The notes under the pieces: generated by a model
What the model saw: only the letters and a program-made list of their open reading frames with translations
Databases searched by the model: none
What the model was told of the DNA's origin: nothing
Position numbers and translations under genes: made by a program
Source: Desulfobacteraceae bacterium UBA2174
GTDB taxonomy: Bacteria > Desulfobacterota > Desulfobacteria > Desulfobacterales > UBA2174
Direction: 5' to 3'
NCBI GenBank assembly: GCA_002327445.1
Contig: DCWA01000011.1
Coordinates: 14,980 to 78,979, forward strand
DNA length: 64,000 nt
Part shown: in pieces, positions 25,933 through 35,169 of the stretch
Position numbering within the stretch: the stretch's first letter is position 1
Layout of the letters: the number at the start of each line of letters is the position of its first letter

Positions 25933-28365
25933 TCAATGCCAGTTGATCAGTTTTTTGCGTGCTTTTGCGAGGTCTTCGGCTTCTTCCGGGAAGGTCGCCG
26001 GCAGTTTGAGGGCCTGCCGCAACTGGGCGAGAGCGGCTTCGCGCCGTCCCATGGCATGGTAGACCTTGGCCAGGCTGTACCGATGGGATATGCGATCTTT
26101 TGTCGCAATTGCCCGCAGCAGGAGGCTTTCCGCTTTTTCCAGCGAGGCGGGGGGGAGTCCACCATAGACAAATCCGACGAAAGCCCCGGTCCAGGGCGGC
26201 AGGGAAGCAACCTTGTAATGCCAGCGGCTGAGCACAAGCAGGGAAATATCATCGTCGGGATCGAGGGAGAGGGCTTTCTCGATGTTTTCCTTAACCTTGC
26301 GAGAGAGGCGGATCCGCTCCCTTACATTGACATCTTCGGCCCGGGCTCCCAAGGCGACCGCCAGCCATTTGTATCCTTCGTCATTGCGCAGGTCCGCCTT
26401 GATGGCCTGTTGCGCCAATGCCTCCGCACGGCGGAAATGAGCGGATTTTTTGCGCGGGTCGCTGCTTGTCCGGCCAAGTTCGTACTGGTCGTACGCCTGG
26501 CGCCATAGGGGTATCGCCTGAGTTTTAACGGCTGTAACCGTGGAAGAGGGGGGCTGAATGACTCCCCCTACCGAAGGGGTGCCGGATAGAAAGCTCAAAG
26601 GTATGGACAGGACGGCAGACAAGAGAAGCATGTGAAACGGTTTCACTGGCGCTACCGTTCCGGTGGAAACCCTCGTGGGTTCGCTGCGATCGAGAACCAC
26701 GGTCTTGTCCTTGATGCCGTAAACCCGGTCCGCAACTTTGACCAGCGCGGGCTGATGAGATATGGTAAGCATTGTGACTTTACCGCGGAGGCCGGCCAGA
26801 GTTTCGCAAATTGCTTTTTCGCTCTCGGGATCGAGGGCGCTTGTCGCTTCGTCGAGAATCAGGAGAGCCGGCCGATGGGCAAGCGCGCGGGCAATGGCGA
26901 TACGCTGGCGCTGGCCGCCCGACAGTTGGGAACCGCGTTCCCCGACAATAGTCTGCAGCCCTTCCGGCATTGCCGAGACAAAATCCCGGGCTCCAGCGGC
27001 ACGAAGCGCTGCTTCTGCATCGGTCGCATCGAGCCCGGAATCCCCCAGGGTGATATTGGCCAGAATGGAATCGTGAAGAAGGACCGTGTCCTGGGGAACG
27101 TAGCCGATTTTGCTGCGCCAGTATTTCACGTCCATGTCACTCATGGGCACGCCGTCCACCAGCACCTCCCCCTGCTGTGGACGCAGGAGGCCGGTCACAA
27201 GATCCACCAGGGTGGTTTTGCCGGCCCCCGAAGGCCCGATTACCGCAATGGAGGCTCCGGCGGGGATCTCAAGGGATACCGATTTCAGAATCTGGACTTT
27301 GCCATAACTGAAGCTGACCCCGTCGAAACGCAGATTTTTTTCCAGCTCCACCTTTTTCTGACCGAGGTTCGGCTCTTGTTGCAGGTTGGCATCGTCGATT
27401 TTTTGTTGCAGCGACCAGAATGCACTTTCGCAGGTGCCCATTTCCTGGAGCTTGCGCTGCATCTTGCCGAATTCGCCGAGAAGCCGCGCCAGCAGAAAAA
27501 CCATTACCATGACGCTCGGCAGATCATAGTTCCAAAGGACCAGCGTTGCATAGAGCCCTGCCACTATGATGAGAATCAGGAACGGTTCCTGGAGGCTTTT
27601 CAGTATGGCTTTGCTGTAGACCTGTTTGCGCAGCGCCTTATTGAGCTTGAGGGTATCCTTCTCGAGCATTTTTTCGGCCAACTGCTCCCGTCCCATCGCT
27701 TTCAGCGGTTTTACCGATTGCAGGCAATCGGTTAAGCGGGAAAGCAGGGACTGCATCAAAGAGGTTTCCTGTCTGCCGGCCTTTTTTGCTTTGCGTATGA
27801 GGCGATTGAGTAAAACCATCAGCAGGCACCCGGCCGCAAAGGCCACGACACTGGCTTTCCAGGAGATCATCAGGGCGACCACTGCATAAACGAAACACGT
27901 TACCATGTAGGTAACGGCCAAAGTCCCGTGCACGTAGGCAGTAGAGGCCCGTATGACTTCGCTGGCGGCAGAATTAGCCAGGCTGCCTATGGGGTGGCTA
28001 ATATAATACTCCCAGCGGGTTCCAAGAATGGCACGCAGCAATGTAAGGCGCAGGTCTGTTGCCACCAGGGCAACGGTGTACCCGACTTTGCGGTCGGCCA
28101 GCAGCACTAAAGCGCTTTTGAGAAGAACGCCTGCAACCACAACCATCAACAAGGAGGAGGCTGTCGGCGCAATACCCATGGCATGCAGTGCGGAGGTGAC
28201 GGTTTTCCCGATCCCGGAATTCTTGGTGCCGCCAACGGCGATGTTAAGCATCGGCAAAAGGGCGGTCAGGCTGATTCCCTCCATTAAGCCGGCGAGAAGC
28301 TGGGCCAGGAGCATGGTGAGGGTATGCCGGGGGTAAGTCCGCAAAAAGTGAAGCATAAGTCGCAT
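25933..28365 (-). CDS. ABC exporter (MsbA-like half-transporter) fused to a C-terminal periplasmic TPR domain
   Basis: An 810-residue protein. Residues 1-310 form a six-helix type-1 exporter domain. Residues 340-560 form the ATPase (Walker A GPSGAGKTT near 377, signature LSGGQRQR at 481, Walker B LLILDEATSALD near 501). A further membrane helix at about 577-595 leads to a TPR-like domain (620-810) with paired segments such as AEALAQQAIKADLRNDEGYK and KENIEKALSLDPDDD, resembling RMD-type TPR proteins. If the extra helix crosses the membrane, the TPR part is periplasmic. Exporters of this class often flip lipids; proximity to the sphingolipid genes makes that attractive but unproven. Confidence 0.85.
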   Translation of the reverse strand: MRLMLHFLRTYPRHTLTMLLAQLLAGLMEGISLTALLPMLNIAVGGTKNSGIGKTVTSALHAMGIAPTASSLLMVVVAGVLLKSALVLLADRKVGYTVALVATDLRLTLLRAILGTRWEYYISHPIGSLANSAASEVIRASTAYVHGTLAVTYMVTCFVYAVVALMISWKASVVAFAAGCLLMVLLNRLIRKAKKAGRQETSLMQSLLSRLTDCLQSVKPLKAMGREQLAEKMLEKDTLKLNKALRKQVYSKAILKSLQEPFLILIIVAGLYATLVLWNYDLPSVMVMVFLLARLLGEFGKMQRKLQEMGTCESAFWSLQQKIDDANLQQEPNLGQKKVELEKNLRFDGVSFSYGKVQILKSVSLEIPAGASIAVIGPSGAGKTTLVDLVTGLLRPQQGEVLVDGVPMSDMDVKYWRSKIGYVPQDTVLLHDSILANITLGDSGLDATDAEAALRAAGARDFVSAMPEGLQTIVGERGSQLSGGQRQRIAIARALAHRPALLILDEATSALDPESEKAICETLAGLRGKVTMLTISHQPALVKVADRVYGIKDKTVVLDRSEPTRVSTGTVAPVKPFHMLLLSAVLSIPLSFLSGTPSVGGVIQPPSSTVTAVKTQAIPLWRQAYDQYELGRTSSDPRKKSAHFRRAEALAQQAIKADLRNDEGYKWLAVALGARAEDVNVRERIRLSRKVKENIEKALSLDPDDDISLLVLSRWHYKVASLPPWTGAFVGFVYGGLPPASLEKAESLLLRAIATKDRISHRYSLAKVYHAMGRREAALAQLRQALKLPATFPEEAEDLAKARKKLINWH

Positions 28366-28569
28366 TTATTCGTCCTTGAGCAGCCCCGGGAAGAGTACGA
28401 TGATATAGCCCTTTTTTATAACATGATACACGGATCGAGGGAAGCGGACACGGTTTTCGGGCAAAAAAACCGGTTGAAAACGCACCGGCAGATAACCTAT
28501 TCTGTTAAATTCGCACCTGTTCTTCCGTCGCTACCGCCATCCCCAAGGAGATTTTTCGGGCATCCAGGC

Positions 28570-28740
28570 AGACCTGTGGCTCTCGCAGGATGGTCGAGGA
28601 GTTGGGAGAGGCCGGCTACCGATGTTGGCCGCTATCGGGTCCGCAGCCTGATGCGCAGGTTGGGTCTCGGGGCCAAGACGCCGAGGCGCTACAAGGTGAC
28701 CACCGACAGCAATCACAAGCATCCGGTGGCCCCTAGGATA
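28570..28740 (+). mobile_element. IS3-family transposase (orfB) fragment
   Basis: Two adjoining frames carry SRMVEELGEAGY and then VGRYRVRSLMRRLGLGAKT, RRYKVTTDSNHKHPVAP, matching the N-terminal HTH_21 region of IS3-group orfB ('...RYRVRRLMRE.GL...TTDS.H..PVAPN'). The DDE catalytic part is missing. The rest of 28366-28794 shows no gene. Confidence 0.65.
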
Positions 28741-28794
28741 AATTCTGTCTTCGTTTTGAACGGGTCACCATGCCGTAGAAGGGGATTTTGTATC

Positions 28795-29952
28795 GTGGTT
28801 CGAGTTGGATTCCTTTTCAATCATTATTTCATTCATCAAGTGCCTCATGCGGCTCCTTATGCTTTTGAGTTGTCGAGGCGTTATCCGAATATCGATGTCT
28901 TTATCGCATGCTCCTCTCGTCAAGAGATGAACTTTGCACAAGCCATCGCATCGCTCTATCCCGGACATCGCTGCCAATTCACGAAACTTAAGATCCCCTG
29001 GTATTACAGATGCGTCGATCCGATCATATCCAAGTGGATATTCATGCGCAAAAATATCGTTCTCCGTCATAATCTCAATTTTTTTCGGGGACTGGACGCG
29101 CTTGTGTCGCCGGAGCGCCATTGTGTCAAGCTGCGCACCAAATATGGCCTGAAAGATTTGATCCTGATCAACACCCGTCATGGCGCAGGTGATAGGGAGG
29201 GGAGCTTCGATGACCGATCCGGTTCCTTTGATTTTACCCTTTTGCCGGGACAAAAATATGTTGATCGGCTCAAAGACTTGGGCTACCTGGCGAAAGGGCG
29301 CTATGCCGTGGTCGGCTACCCGAAATTCGAAGTCGTCCGTGGCCTGAGGCGGAACGTTCCGCGACTTTTCAACAATGATAATCCTACTATAATATATAAT
29401 CCCCATTTTGACCCATCGGTCTCCTCCTGGAAGCCGATGGGGGTGGATGTTCTTGAATTTTTCAATAAAAACAGAGCTTTTAACGTGATTTTGGCCCCCC
29501 ATGCGGTGCTTTTTAAAAGAACCCACCGGCATCATGCCTCGCTTCCCGGCAAATACCGTTTAATCCCGAATATTCATGTCGATACAGGCAGTAACGCTTT
29601 AGCCGATATGACCTATACGCTTGCAGCCGATATCTACCTTGGGGATGTCAGCAGTCAAGTCTATGAATTTCTCCTGGAACCCCGTCCCTGTATTTTCCTT
29701 AACGGACATAAAGTCGCATGGCAGGGCAATCCATACTATGCGCATTGGAGGCTGGGGCAGGTAGTCGATAAAATTCAACCGGATTTGGGCCAGGCCCTGG
29801 AGCGGGCATTTACCGCACATCAGCAGTTTTTGGAAAAACAGCATGAGGCTTTCGTTTACACTTTCTATACTGAGGTAGGGACTACGGCGGCGGAGAGGGG
29901 AGCCGACGCCATAGCCAACTTTATTCTGACTTCGTCTAGTTTCCATCCATAA
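28795..29952 (+). CDS. CDP-glycerol glycerophosphotransferase-like (TagB/SpsB-type) protein
   Basis: 385 residues if started at GTG 28795. The open frame extends upstream but that part encodes the IS3 remnant, so a start near VRVGFLFNHYFIHQVPHA is far more likely. The body (VSPERHCVKL, ILINTRHGAGDREGSFD, GYPKFEVV, IIYNPHFDPSVSSWK) resembles glycerophosphotransferases/glycosyltransferases of the TagB group. The C-terminus has DIYLGDVSSQVYEFL and PCIFLNGHK, the usual acceptor-side motifs. It converges on the spt operon and could add a polar group to a lipid or glycan. The substrate is not readable. Confidence 0.7.
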   Translation: MVRVGFLFNHYFIHQVPHAAPYAFELSRRYPNIDVFIACSSRQEMNFAQAIASLYPGHRCQFTKLKIPWYYRCVDPIISKWIFMRKNIVLRHNLNFFRGLDALVSPERHCVKLRTKYGLKDLILINTRHGAGDREGSFDDRSGSFDFTLLPGQKYVDRLKDLGYLAKGRYAVVGYPKFEVVRGLRRNVPRLFNNDNPTIIYNPHFDPSVSSWKPMGVDVLEFFNKNRAFNVILAPHAVLFKRTHRHHASLPGKYRLIPNIHVDTGSNALADMTYTLAADIYLGDVSSQVYEFLLEPRPCIFLNGHKVAWQGNPYYAHWRLGQVVDKIQPDLGQALERAFTAHQQFLEKQHEAFVYTFYTEVGTTAAERGADAIANFILTSSSFHP

Positions 29953-30000
29953 CTGGCTTACCGATCATGGAAGGCGTTGTATCCCCGTTTGGGTGTCGAT

Positions 30001-31203
30001 TCAGGCGGGAGCATGCCGCAAACCGACATTTGCGGCCAAATCTCCGAACAGGGATACAATCCGCTCGATCTGCTCCTCCGTATGGGCCGCGCTGACGCTG
30101 CAGCGCAGCAGGCTTTCCCCCTTGGGGGCTGCCGGCGGCCATACCAGATTGACATAGATGCCGTTTTCGAGGAGTTCTTTCCAGCAAGCGAGGGTTTCTT
30201 CCTTCGATCCCATGTACACGGCAACCACCGGTGTCGGTTCGGGGCCGAGGCGGTATCCCAGCTCCGAAAGCCCCTCATAGAGCCTGTGGGCGTTTGCCCA
30301 GAGACGCTCGCGCAGATTCGCTCCGGCGGCAAGAACCTGAAGCGCCCGGCGCACCGAGGCGATGGTGGCCGGGGACGGAGACGCGGTAAAGAGGTAGGAG
30401 CGGCTCGCATAGCGTACCAGGTCGAGCTCGGGATGGTTGCTCACGCAGAATCCGCCGATGGCCCCGAGGCTTTTGCTGAAGGTGCCGATGATGAAATCGA
30501 CGTCATCCATACAGCCGCACTCTTCCCCGAGCCCTCTGCCATTTTGGCCGAGAACCCCCAGCGAATGGGCCTCGTCGACCAAGAGCCAGAAGCCGTATCG
30601 CTTCTTCAGGGAGACGATTTTGGCCAGAGGCGCCCGGTCGCCGAGCATGCTGTAGATTCCCTCGACGATGATCAGGGTATTCTTTGCCCGGTCACCCAGG
30701 CGGCGCAGGCGCTTTTCGAGGTCGACGGTATCGTTGTGCCGGAAGCGGAGGATGTCGGCTCCCCCCATCCGGCAGCCGTCGTAGATGCTGGCATGGGAGT
30801 CGCCGTCTATAATTAAGGTGTCCCCGGGGCCGGTGAGGGTGGAGATGACGCCCAGGTTGGCGACGAATCCCGTGGAGAAGACGATGGCTTTGGCGCAGCC
30901 GAAGAACTCGGCCAGTTCCCTTTCCAGGGCACGATGCCCGGCGAATGTGCCGTTGGCCGTTCGCGAGCCGGTGGTGCCGGTCCCTTCAGATCGGGTAGCC
31001 TGGCAGGCCGCTTCGATGCACCGGGGATCGAAGGTCAGCCCGAGGTAGTTGTTGGTACCCGCCAGAAGCACCTTGCGGCCGGCTATGCGGGCTTCGGTTG
31101 GCGAGAGGATCTCCTCAATCTCCACGTTGAATGGATCGATCCCCATCTCATCCAGCGCCTGGCGCGCTTGGGCAACGAATGCGAGTTTATCGAAGAGTCC
31201 CAT
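30001..31203 (-). CDS. spt: serine palmitoyltransferase
   Basis: A 400-residue cytosolic PLP enzyme of the alpha-oxoamine synthase family. It condenses L-serine with a long acyl thioester to 3-ketosphinganine. Visible motifs: NNYLGL near 51, GTGTTGSR near 74, HASIYDG near 137, DEAHSLG (D210, H213) and the PLP-lysine segment GTFSKSLGAIGG (K244). The fold also fits AONS (BioF) or glycine C-acetyltransferase. The neighbours (ACP 3 bases upstream, then CerR and acyl-AMP ligase) reproduce the known bacterial sphingolipid gene order, so Spt is the best call. The adjacent ACP suggests acyl-ACP as substrate. It is the last gene of a seven-gene operon. Confidence 0.9.
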   Translation of the reverse strand: MGLFDKLAFVAQARQALDEMGIDPFNVEIEEILSPTEARIAGRKVLLAGTNNYLGLTFDPRCIEAACQATRSEGTGTTGSRTANGTFAGHRALERELAEFFGCAKAIVFSTGFVANLGVISTLTGPGDTLIIDGDSHASIYDGCRMGGADILRFRHNDTVDLEKRLRRLGDRAKNTLIIVEGIYSMLGDRAPLAKIVSLKKRYGFWLLVDEAHSLGVLGQNGRGLGEECGCMDDVDFIIGTFSKSLGAIGGFCVSNHPELDLVRYASRSYLFTASPSPATIASVRRALQVLAAGANLRERLWANAHRLYEGLSELGYRLGPEPTPVVAVYMGSKEETLACWKELLENGIYVNLVWPPAAPKGESLLRCSVSAAHTEEQIERIVSLFGDLAANVGLRHAPA

Positions 31204-31206
31204 GTC

Positions 31207-31464
31207 TCAGGCCTCGATTTCTTTTTGAATCCGCAAAACGAAATCCCTCACCGTCCGGATTTCGGCTAGCTCGTTCAAGGTGAAGGAAATATCGTAGGCA
31301 TCCTCCACTTCCTGAACAAGTTCCATCACCCGAAGGGAGTCCAGACCAAGATCGTTGACAATTTCCATTTCCTCCCGGATGCATTCCGGAACCTTGTCGA
31401 AGCGCTCGAGGATCGCCTTGACCGCTTCAAATATCTCCGCATAGTCTTTTTGGGGCACAGCCAT
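31207..31464 (-). CDS. acyl carrier protein of sphingolipid synthesis
   Basis: An 85-residue acidic helical protein with the phosphopantetheine site DLGLDSLRVMEL (Ser43). It stands 3 bases before spt and 31 bases after cerR, in the order seen in the Caulobacter sphingolipid locus. There a dedicated ACP is charged by a nearby acyl-AMP ligase and feeds Spt. It is not the housekeeping fatty-acid ACP, since no fab genes adjoin. Confidence 0.92.
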   Translation of the reverse strand: MAVPQKDYAEIFEAVKAILERFDKVPECIREEMEIVNDLGLDSLRVMELVQEVEDAYDISFTLNELAEIRTVRDFVLRIQKEIEA

Positions 31465-31495
31465 GTTCCTCTACATTAAGAGCTTGATGAACGCG

Positions 31496-32464
31496 TCACC
31501 CGAGCGTGCGAAGCAACCCTTCGCGCAGCCCGACTTCCGGAGCCCAGCGGGTGACGCGCCTGAAATCCGAATGATCGCCGACCCAGTCATCGTGGCACAG
31601 TTCTCCAACCTTGCCCGGCGTCAGCATCGGCAGGTATCCCGTGAGACGGGAAAAGGCCAAGTTGACATGGGCCGCGGCATCCAGGGCGATCCGCGGAACA
31701 TCGATACGCCTGACGGGACGCCGGTAGAGCTCGGAGGCTGTTTCCCGGACCTCTTCCCAGCAGTACCCTCCCGCCTTGCCGTCGTGCAGCTCGAAGCAGC
31801 CGCCGCTGCCGGCGCCGCTCACCAGCCAGCTCAGGACCGCCTCCGCAAGGTCGTCGATGAAAATCAGCGAAAAGCGCCCTCGCCCACCTGCCGGGACAAA
31901 GGCGATTCCCCGCCGGAGCCATCGCAGCAGGGGAAGCATTTCGCGATCTCCGGGGCCATACACCGCCGGCGGCCGGATGATCGTCCAGTCGAGCCCGTCC
32001 GCCGCGCCGCGCAGGACCTCTTCCCCTTGCCGCTTGCTTGCGGCATAGCAGGAGAGTTGCGGCGATCTGGCAGCCAGGGAGGAGATCAGAAGAAGGCGCG
32101 GAGAGTCCACCGAATTCCGCGCCATGGGTACGATCTTTGCCACTCCGGAAACGTTGGCCGGCACAAAGTCGGACACCGATGCGCCGCGCACGGATCCGGC
32201 ACAATAAATAACGGCCGAAGCTCCGTCGAGAAGTTGCCTCAGACTTTCCTCACGGTTCAACTCGCCATGAATCCATGACAGCCCCGGCGCGTTGAAGCAC
32301 GACGATATGGAGGCCGGGCGTACCAGCGCCCTGACGCGAATATTTTCCCGCAGGAAGCGATGAATGAGGGATTTGCCGATGAAGCCGGTCCCGCCGGTCA
32401 TGGCGACGGTTGTGACGTGGGCGGGCGCGGCATCATTGCGCGACTCGCGTACGGGTTCGACCAT
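31496..32464 (-). CDS. cerR: NAD(P)-dependent ceramide reductase-like (extended SDR)
   Basis: 322 residues from ATG 32464 (GGAG 9 bases upstream, inside the end of the ligase gene); the longer frame is a shadow of that gene. Rossmann motif TGGTGFIG near residue 23, active-site YAASK near 160, then IIRPPAVYGPGD as in extended SDRs/epimerases. In Caulobacter the corresponding SDR, CerR, reduces the 3-keto group after N-acylation. Synteny with acp and spt supports the same role. Sequence alone would say only 'NAD-dependent epimerase/dehydratase family'. Confidence 0.8.
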   Translation of the reverse strand: MVEPVRESRNDAAPAHVTTVAMTGGTGFIGKSLIHRFLRENIRVRALVRPASISSCFNAPGLSWIHGELNREESLRQLLDGASAVIYCAGSVRGASVSDFVPANVSGVAKIVPMARNSVDSPRLLLISSLAARSPQLSCYAASKRQGEEVLRGAADGLDWTIIRPPAVYGPGDREMLPLLRWLRRGIAFVPAGGRGRFSLIFIDDLAEAVLSWLVSGAGSGGCFELHDGKAGGYCWEEVRETASELYRRPVRRIDVPRIALDAAAHVNLAFSRLTGYLPMLTPGKVGELCHDDWVGDHSDFRRVTRWAPEVGLREGLLRTLG

Positions 32465-32468
32465 GCCC

Positions 32469-34235
32469 CTATCTCCCGGTTCGGCCGGCACACTGCAAGG
32501 GGGCTGAGAACAGATCCCGGTTCCGCCGGAGGAAATCGGCCCGCGCCATGCTTCTCGATATCTTCCCGGATGACGTTTGCGGCAGGGTGTGCGGGGGGAC
32601 GAGCTCGACCATGCAATCGATGCCGAACTCTTCCCTGACGCGACCGCGCAGGGCCTGCACCAGGCGGTCGCGTTCCGTCCCGTCGAACTGACGGCACTGA
32701 ACGACCAGAACCACGGTCTCGTCTTCTCCAGCCTCGCCGATGGAAAATGCAACAGCGTCCCGCGAACGGATTCCCGGCATCTGCTCGGCTATGCATTCAA
32801 TATCCTGCGGCCATATATTCCGGCCGTTGACGATGATCATGTCTTTTTTGCGGCCGGTGATAATCATTTGGCCGCCGGCCAGATAGGCGAGGTCTCCGGT
32901 ATTGAGCCAACCGTCGGGAGACAGGACTTCCCTTGTGGATTCCCGGTCGCCGAAGTATCCGCTCATGACGCTGGGTCCGCGCACATGCAGCACCCCGCAG
33001 CGCCGCTCGGGCAGGACCATCCCCCGCTCGTCGCGGATCTCGATCTCGTACCCGGGAAGGGGCGCGCCGCAGAAGACGAGTTCTCTCGTCTTTCCATTGC
33101 TTTTGCTATCTTCAACGGGCATGGCTGTTCCGTTTTTCGCGAGCGTCTCGGCACTTATCCGGTCGATCACCAGACCTTCGCCCAGGGGGGCGAAACTGAC
33201 GGCAAGGGAACATTCCGCCAGGCCGTACGAGGCGACAAAGGCCCGGGAATGGAAGCCGGCCGGTTCCAGCAGCCGGGCGAAACGTTCGAGGATATCCGCA
33301 CGGATGGGCTCGGCACCGATCCCGGCAATGCGCCAGGAGCTCAGATCGTACGGTTCGATTTCGGTGGGGCGGATGCGCCGCGCACATAGGGCGTATCCGA
33401 AGGTGGGGCTGTAGGAAATTGTGGCGCGGTTCCTGGAAATCAATGCCGGCCAGAGCCGCGGTCGCATGGCGAAATCCCGCGTGCTCAGGTAATCGATGGA
33501 AAGCTGCGAAGCCATCGGCGCGAGAAGAAAGCCCACAAGCCCCATATCGTGGTAGAAGGGGAGCCATGAGGCGCACCTGTCTCCGGGGCGGACACCGAGC
33601 CCGTTGCGGATGATCCCTTTCAGGTTGGCCATGACCGCTTTCTGCGTGATCACGACCCCGCGCGGGAAACGGGTGCTGCCCGAAGTGTATTGCAGGTAGG
33701 CGACTTCATCGCGATGAGGATGCTGCAGCGGCAAATCCGTCTCCGGAAGGGCGTCGAAGCAGGCTGGTTCCCCGACATGGACCAGATTCAGACCGTCAAC
33801 GGCATCGGCCAGGAAGGGGCAGAAGGAGCTGGAACTCATTGCGGCCTTGGCTCCGCAGGAGACCAGGAGTTTGCGCAAATTTTCGCTAACGGCCTGGCGG
33901 CCGCCCAGATGGACTGCCGCGGGGAGAGGGACGGGAACCAGTCCGGCATACTGGCAGGCGAAGAAAAAGCGCACAAAATCGGCATCGGTACCGGCGATCA
34001 GGGCCATGCGCTCGCCCCGCTCGAGGCCCAGCCCCAGGAGCTTGCCCGCCAGCGACCGGGCACCGTCTCGCAACCGCGCATAGGAGAGGGAGGCTTCAAG
34101 CGCCCCTTTGCCGGAATAGAAATTGATCCCCGTCGTGCCTTCGGCTGCATAATCGAGGGCCTCGGCCAGGGTCTGAAAATCGCCTTGACGCAAGGCGATG
34201 GAGTTTTCGGTCGGCGTCATTTTAAGTTCATTCAT
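32469..34235 (-). CDS. fatty acyl-AMP ligase / acyl-ACP synthetase
   Basis: A 588-residue adenylate-forming enzyme. The AMP-binding P-loop reads YLQYTSGSTRFPRGVV near 180, followed by WLPFYHDMGLVG, the FAAL-type motif, then GWLNTGDLAYL and the C-terminal catalytic lysine in SSGKISR near 565. FAALs adenylate fatty acids and transfer them to ACP, here probably the ACP two genes downstream, to supply Spt or the ceramide synthase. The counterpart in Caulobacter is the ACP synthetase of the sphingolipid cluster. Start ATG 34235; cerR begins 5 bases after its stop. Confidence 0.88.
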   Translation of the reverse strand: MNELKMTPTENSIALRQGDFQTLAEALDYAAEGTTGINFYSGKGALEASLSYARLRDGARSLAGKLLGLGLERGERMALIAGTDADFVRFFFACQYAGLVPVPLPAAVHLGGRQAVSENLRKLLVSCGAKAAMSSSSFCPFLADAVDGLNLVHVGEPACFDALPETDLPLQHPHRDEVAYLQYTSGSTRFPRGVVITQKAVMANLKGIIRNGLGVRPGDRCASWLPFYHDMGLVGFLLAPMASQLSIDYLSTRDFAMRPRLWPALISRNRATISYSPTFGYALCARRIRPTEIEPYDLSSWRIAGIGAEPIRADILERFARLLEPAGFHSRAFVASYGLAECSLAVSFAPLGEGLVIDRISAETLAKNGTAMPVEDSKSNGKTRELVFCGAPLPGYEIEIRDERGMVLPERRCGVLHVRGPSVMSGYFGDRESTREVLSPDGWLNTGDLAYLAGGQMIITGRKKDMIIVNGRNIWPQDIECIAEQMPGIRSRDAVAFSIGEAGEDETVVLVVQCRQFDGTERDRLVQALRGRVREEFGIDCMVELVPPHTLPQTSSGKISRSMARADFLRRNRDLFSAPLQCAGRTGR

Positions 34236-34323
34236 TCATAGAACCCCTCTGTCCGGGAACCCCTCTGACGGGCCTTCGCCTTATCTCCGCGGGGGCTCCC
34301 GGCGACGAGGCGGATCCGTTGTA

Positions 34324-35169
34324 TTATTGCACAGGTTCAATTCCATAGGAAGGCTTTCCTATCACGCTTTCCCGACGTCCTGAAAGGATTTTCTCCGTAA
34401 GAGCCCAGTCCTCGACCTTGTCGACGTCCACCGCCGCTTCCGCCTCGGGCATCCAGACCACGCCGGCGCGGGCATCCATCACGGACGACATGCGGGCCAA
34501 TCCTTCTTCAAGGGTCAGGCGGCCGAGAAGATAGCGCAGGACAGCCATCAACCCGAGGGATTTTACGATTCTAAGGGGGTGCTTGCGCTGCTCTTCGACC
34601 CGCCGCCAGAAGATTACCGCATTGCCGGCCCGGGGCGTGAGCAACGCAAAGAGATTGCATCCGCAGTATCCGCCATCGCGCAGGCGCGTTACGGTCCGGC
34701 GGCTTTCGGGAAAGGCTGCCGCCACCATCTCGGAGCGGGCGAGGCCGGCAACGACGTCGCATCCCGATTGGGCGGCCTTGGTGCAGAAACGATCGACCAT
34801 CTCCGGCGTGAGGAGCGCGTGATCCGCCGTGGTCACCAGCACCGGCCGGTCGGGCGGCAGTTCGCCCAGGGCCGCTTGGGCGCTACGGCTGGGCGATGGT
34901 TGGTTCTCGATCCAGCGAACCTTTGCGGAAGCGATCCGGGCATCGAGCTCGGGGGATTTGCCCGGGAGGCGGTCCGAGGAGCCGCATACAAGGCATGAAT
35001 CTATGACGGCCGCACCTTCGAGGGCATCGAGCACGCGCAGGATCATGGGCCGCCCGGCAACGGGGACCAGCGCCTTGCAACTGACGCCGGCCGCCTTGAC
35101 GAGGGGGTCTTCGGCGCCGCGGTCGCCGGCGAGAATAACGGCGACAAACTTTACGGGAACAGGGTTCAT
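34324..35169 (-). CDS. MobA-like NTP transferase domain protein
   Basis: 281 residues from ATG 35169, overlapping the ceramide synthase stop (ATGA). The N-terminus VAVILAGDRG...CKALVPVAGRPMI is the nucleotide-binding loop of NTP transferases, and VLVTTADHALL gives the metal-binding aspartate. The C-terminal half (LGLMAVLRYLLGRLTLEEGL) is of a type found in uncharacterised lipid-linked nucleotidyltransferases. It may activate a head-group precursor for the sphingolipid. The substrate is unknown. Confidence 0.75.
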   Translation of the reverse strand: MNPVPVKFVAVILAGDRGAEDPLVKAAGVSCKALVPVAGRPMILRVLDALEGAAVIDSCLVCGSSDRLPGKSPELDARIASAKVRWIENQPSPSRSAQAALGELPPDRPVLVTTADHALLTPEMVDRFCTKAAQSGCDVVAGLARSEMVAAAFPESRRTVTRLRDGGYCGCNLFALLTPRAGNAVIFWRRVEEQRKHPLRIVKSLGLMAVLRYLLGRLTLEEGLARMSSVMDARAGVVWMPEAEAAVDVDKVEDWALTEKILSGRRESVIGKPSYGIEPVQ

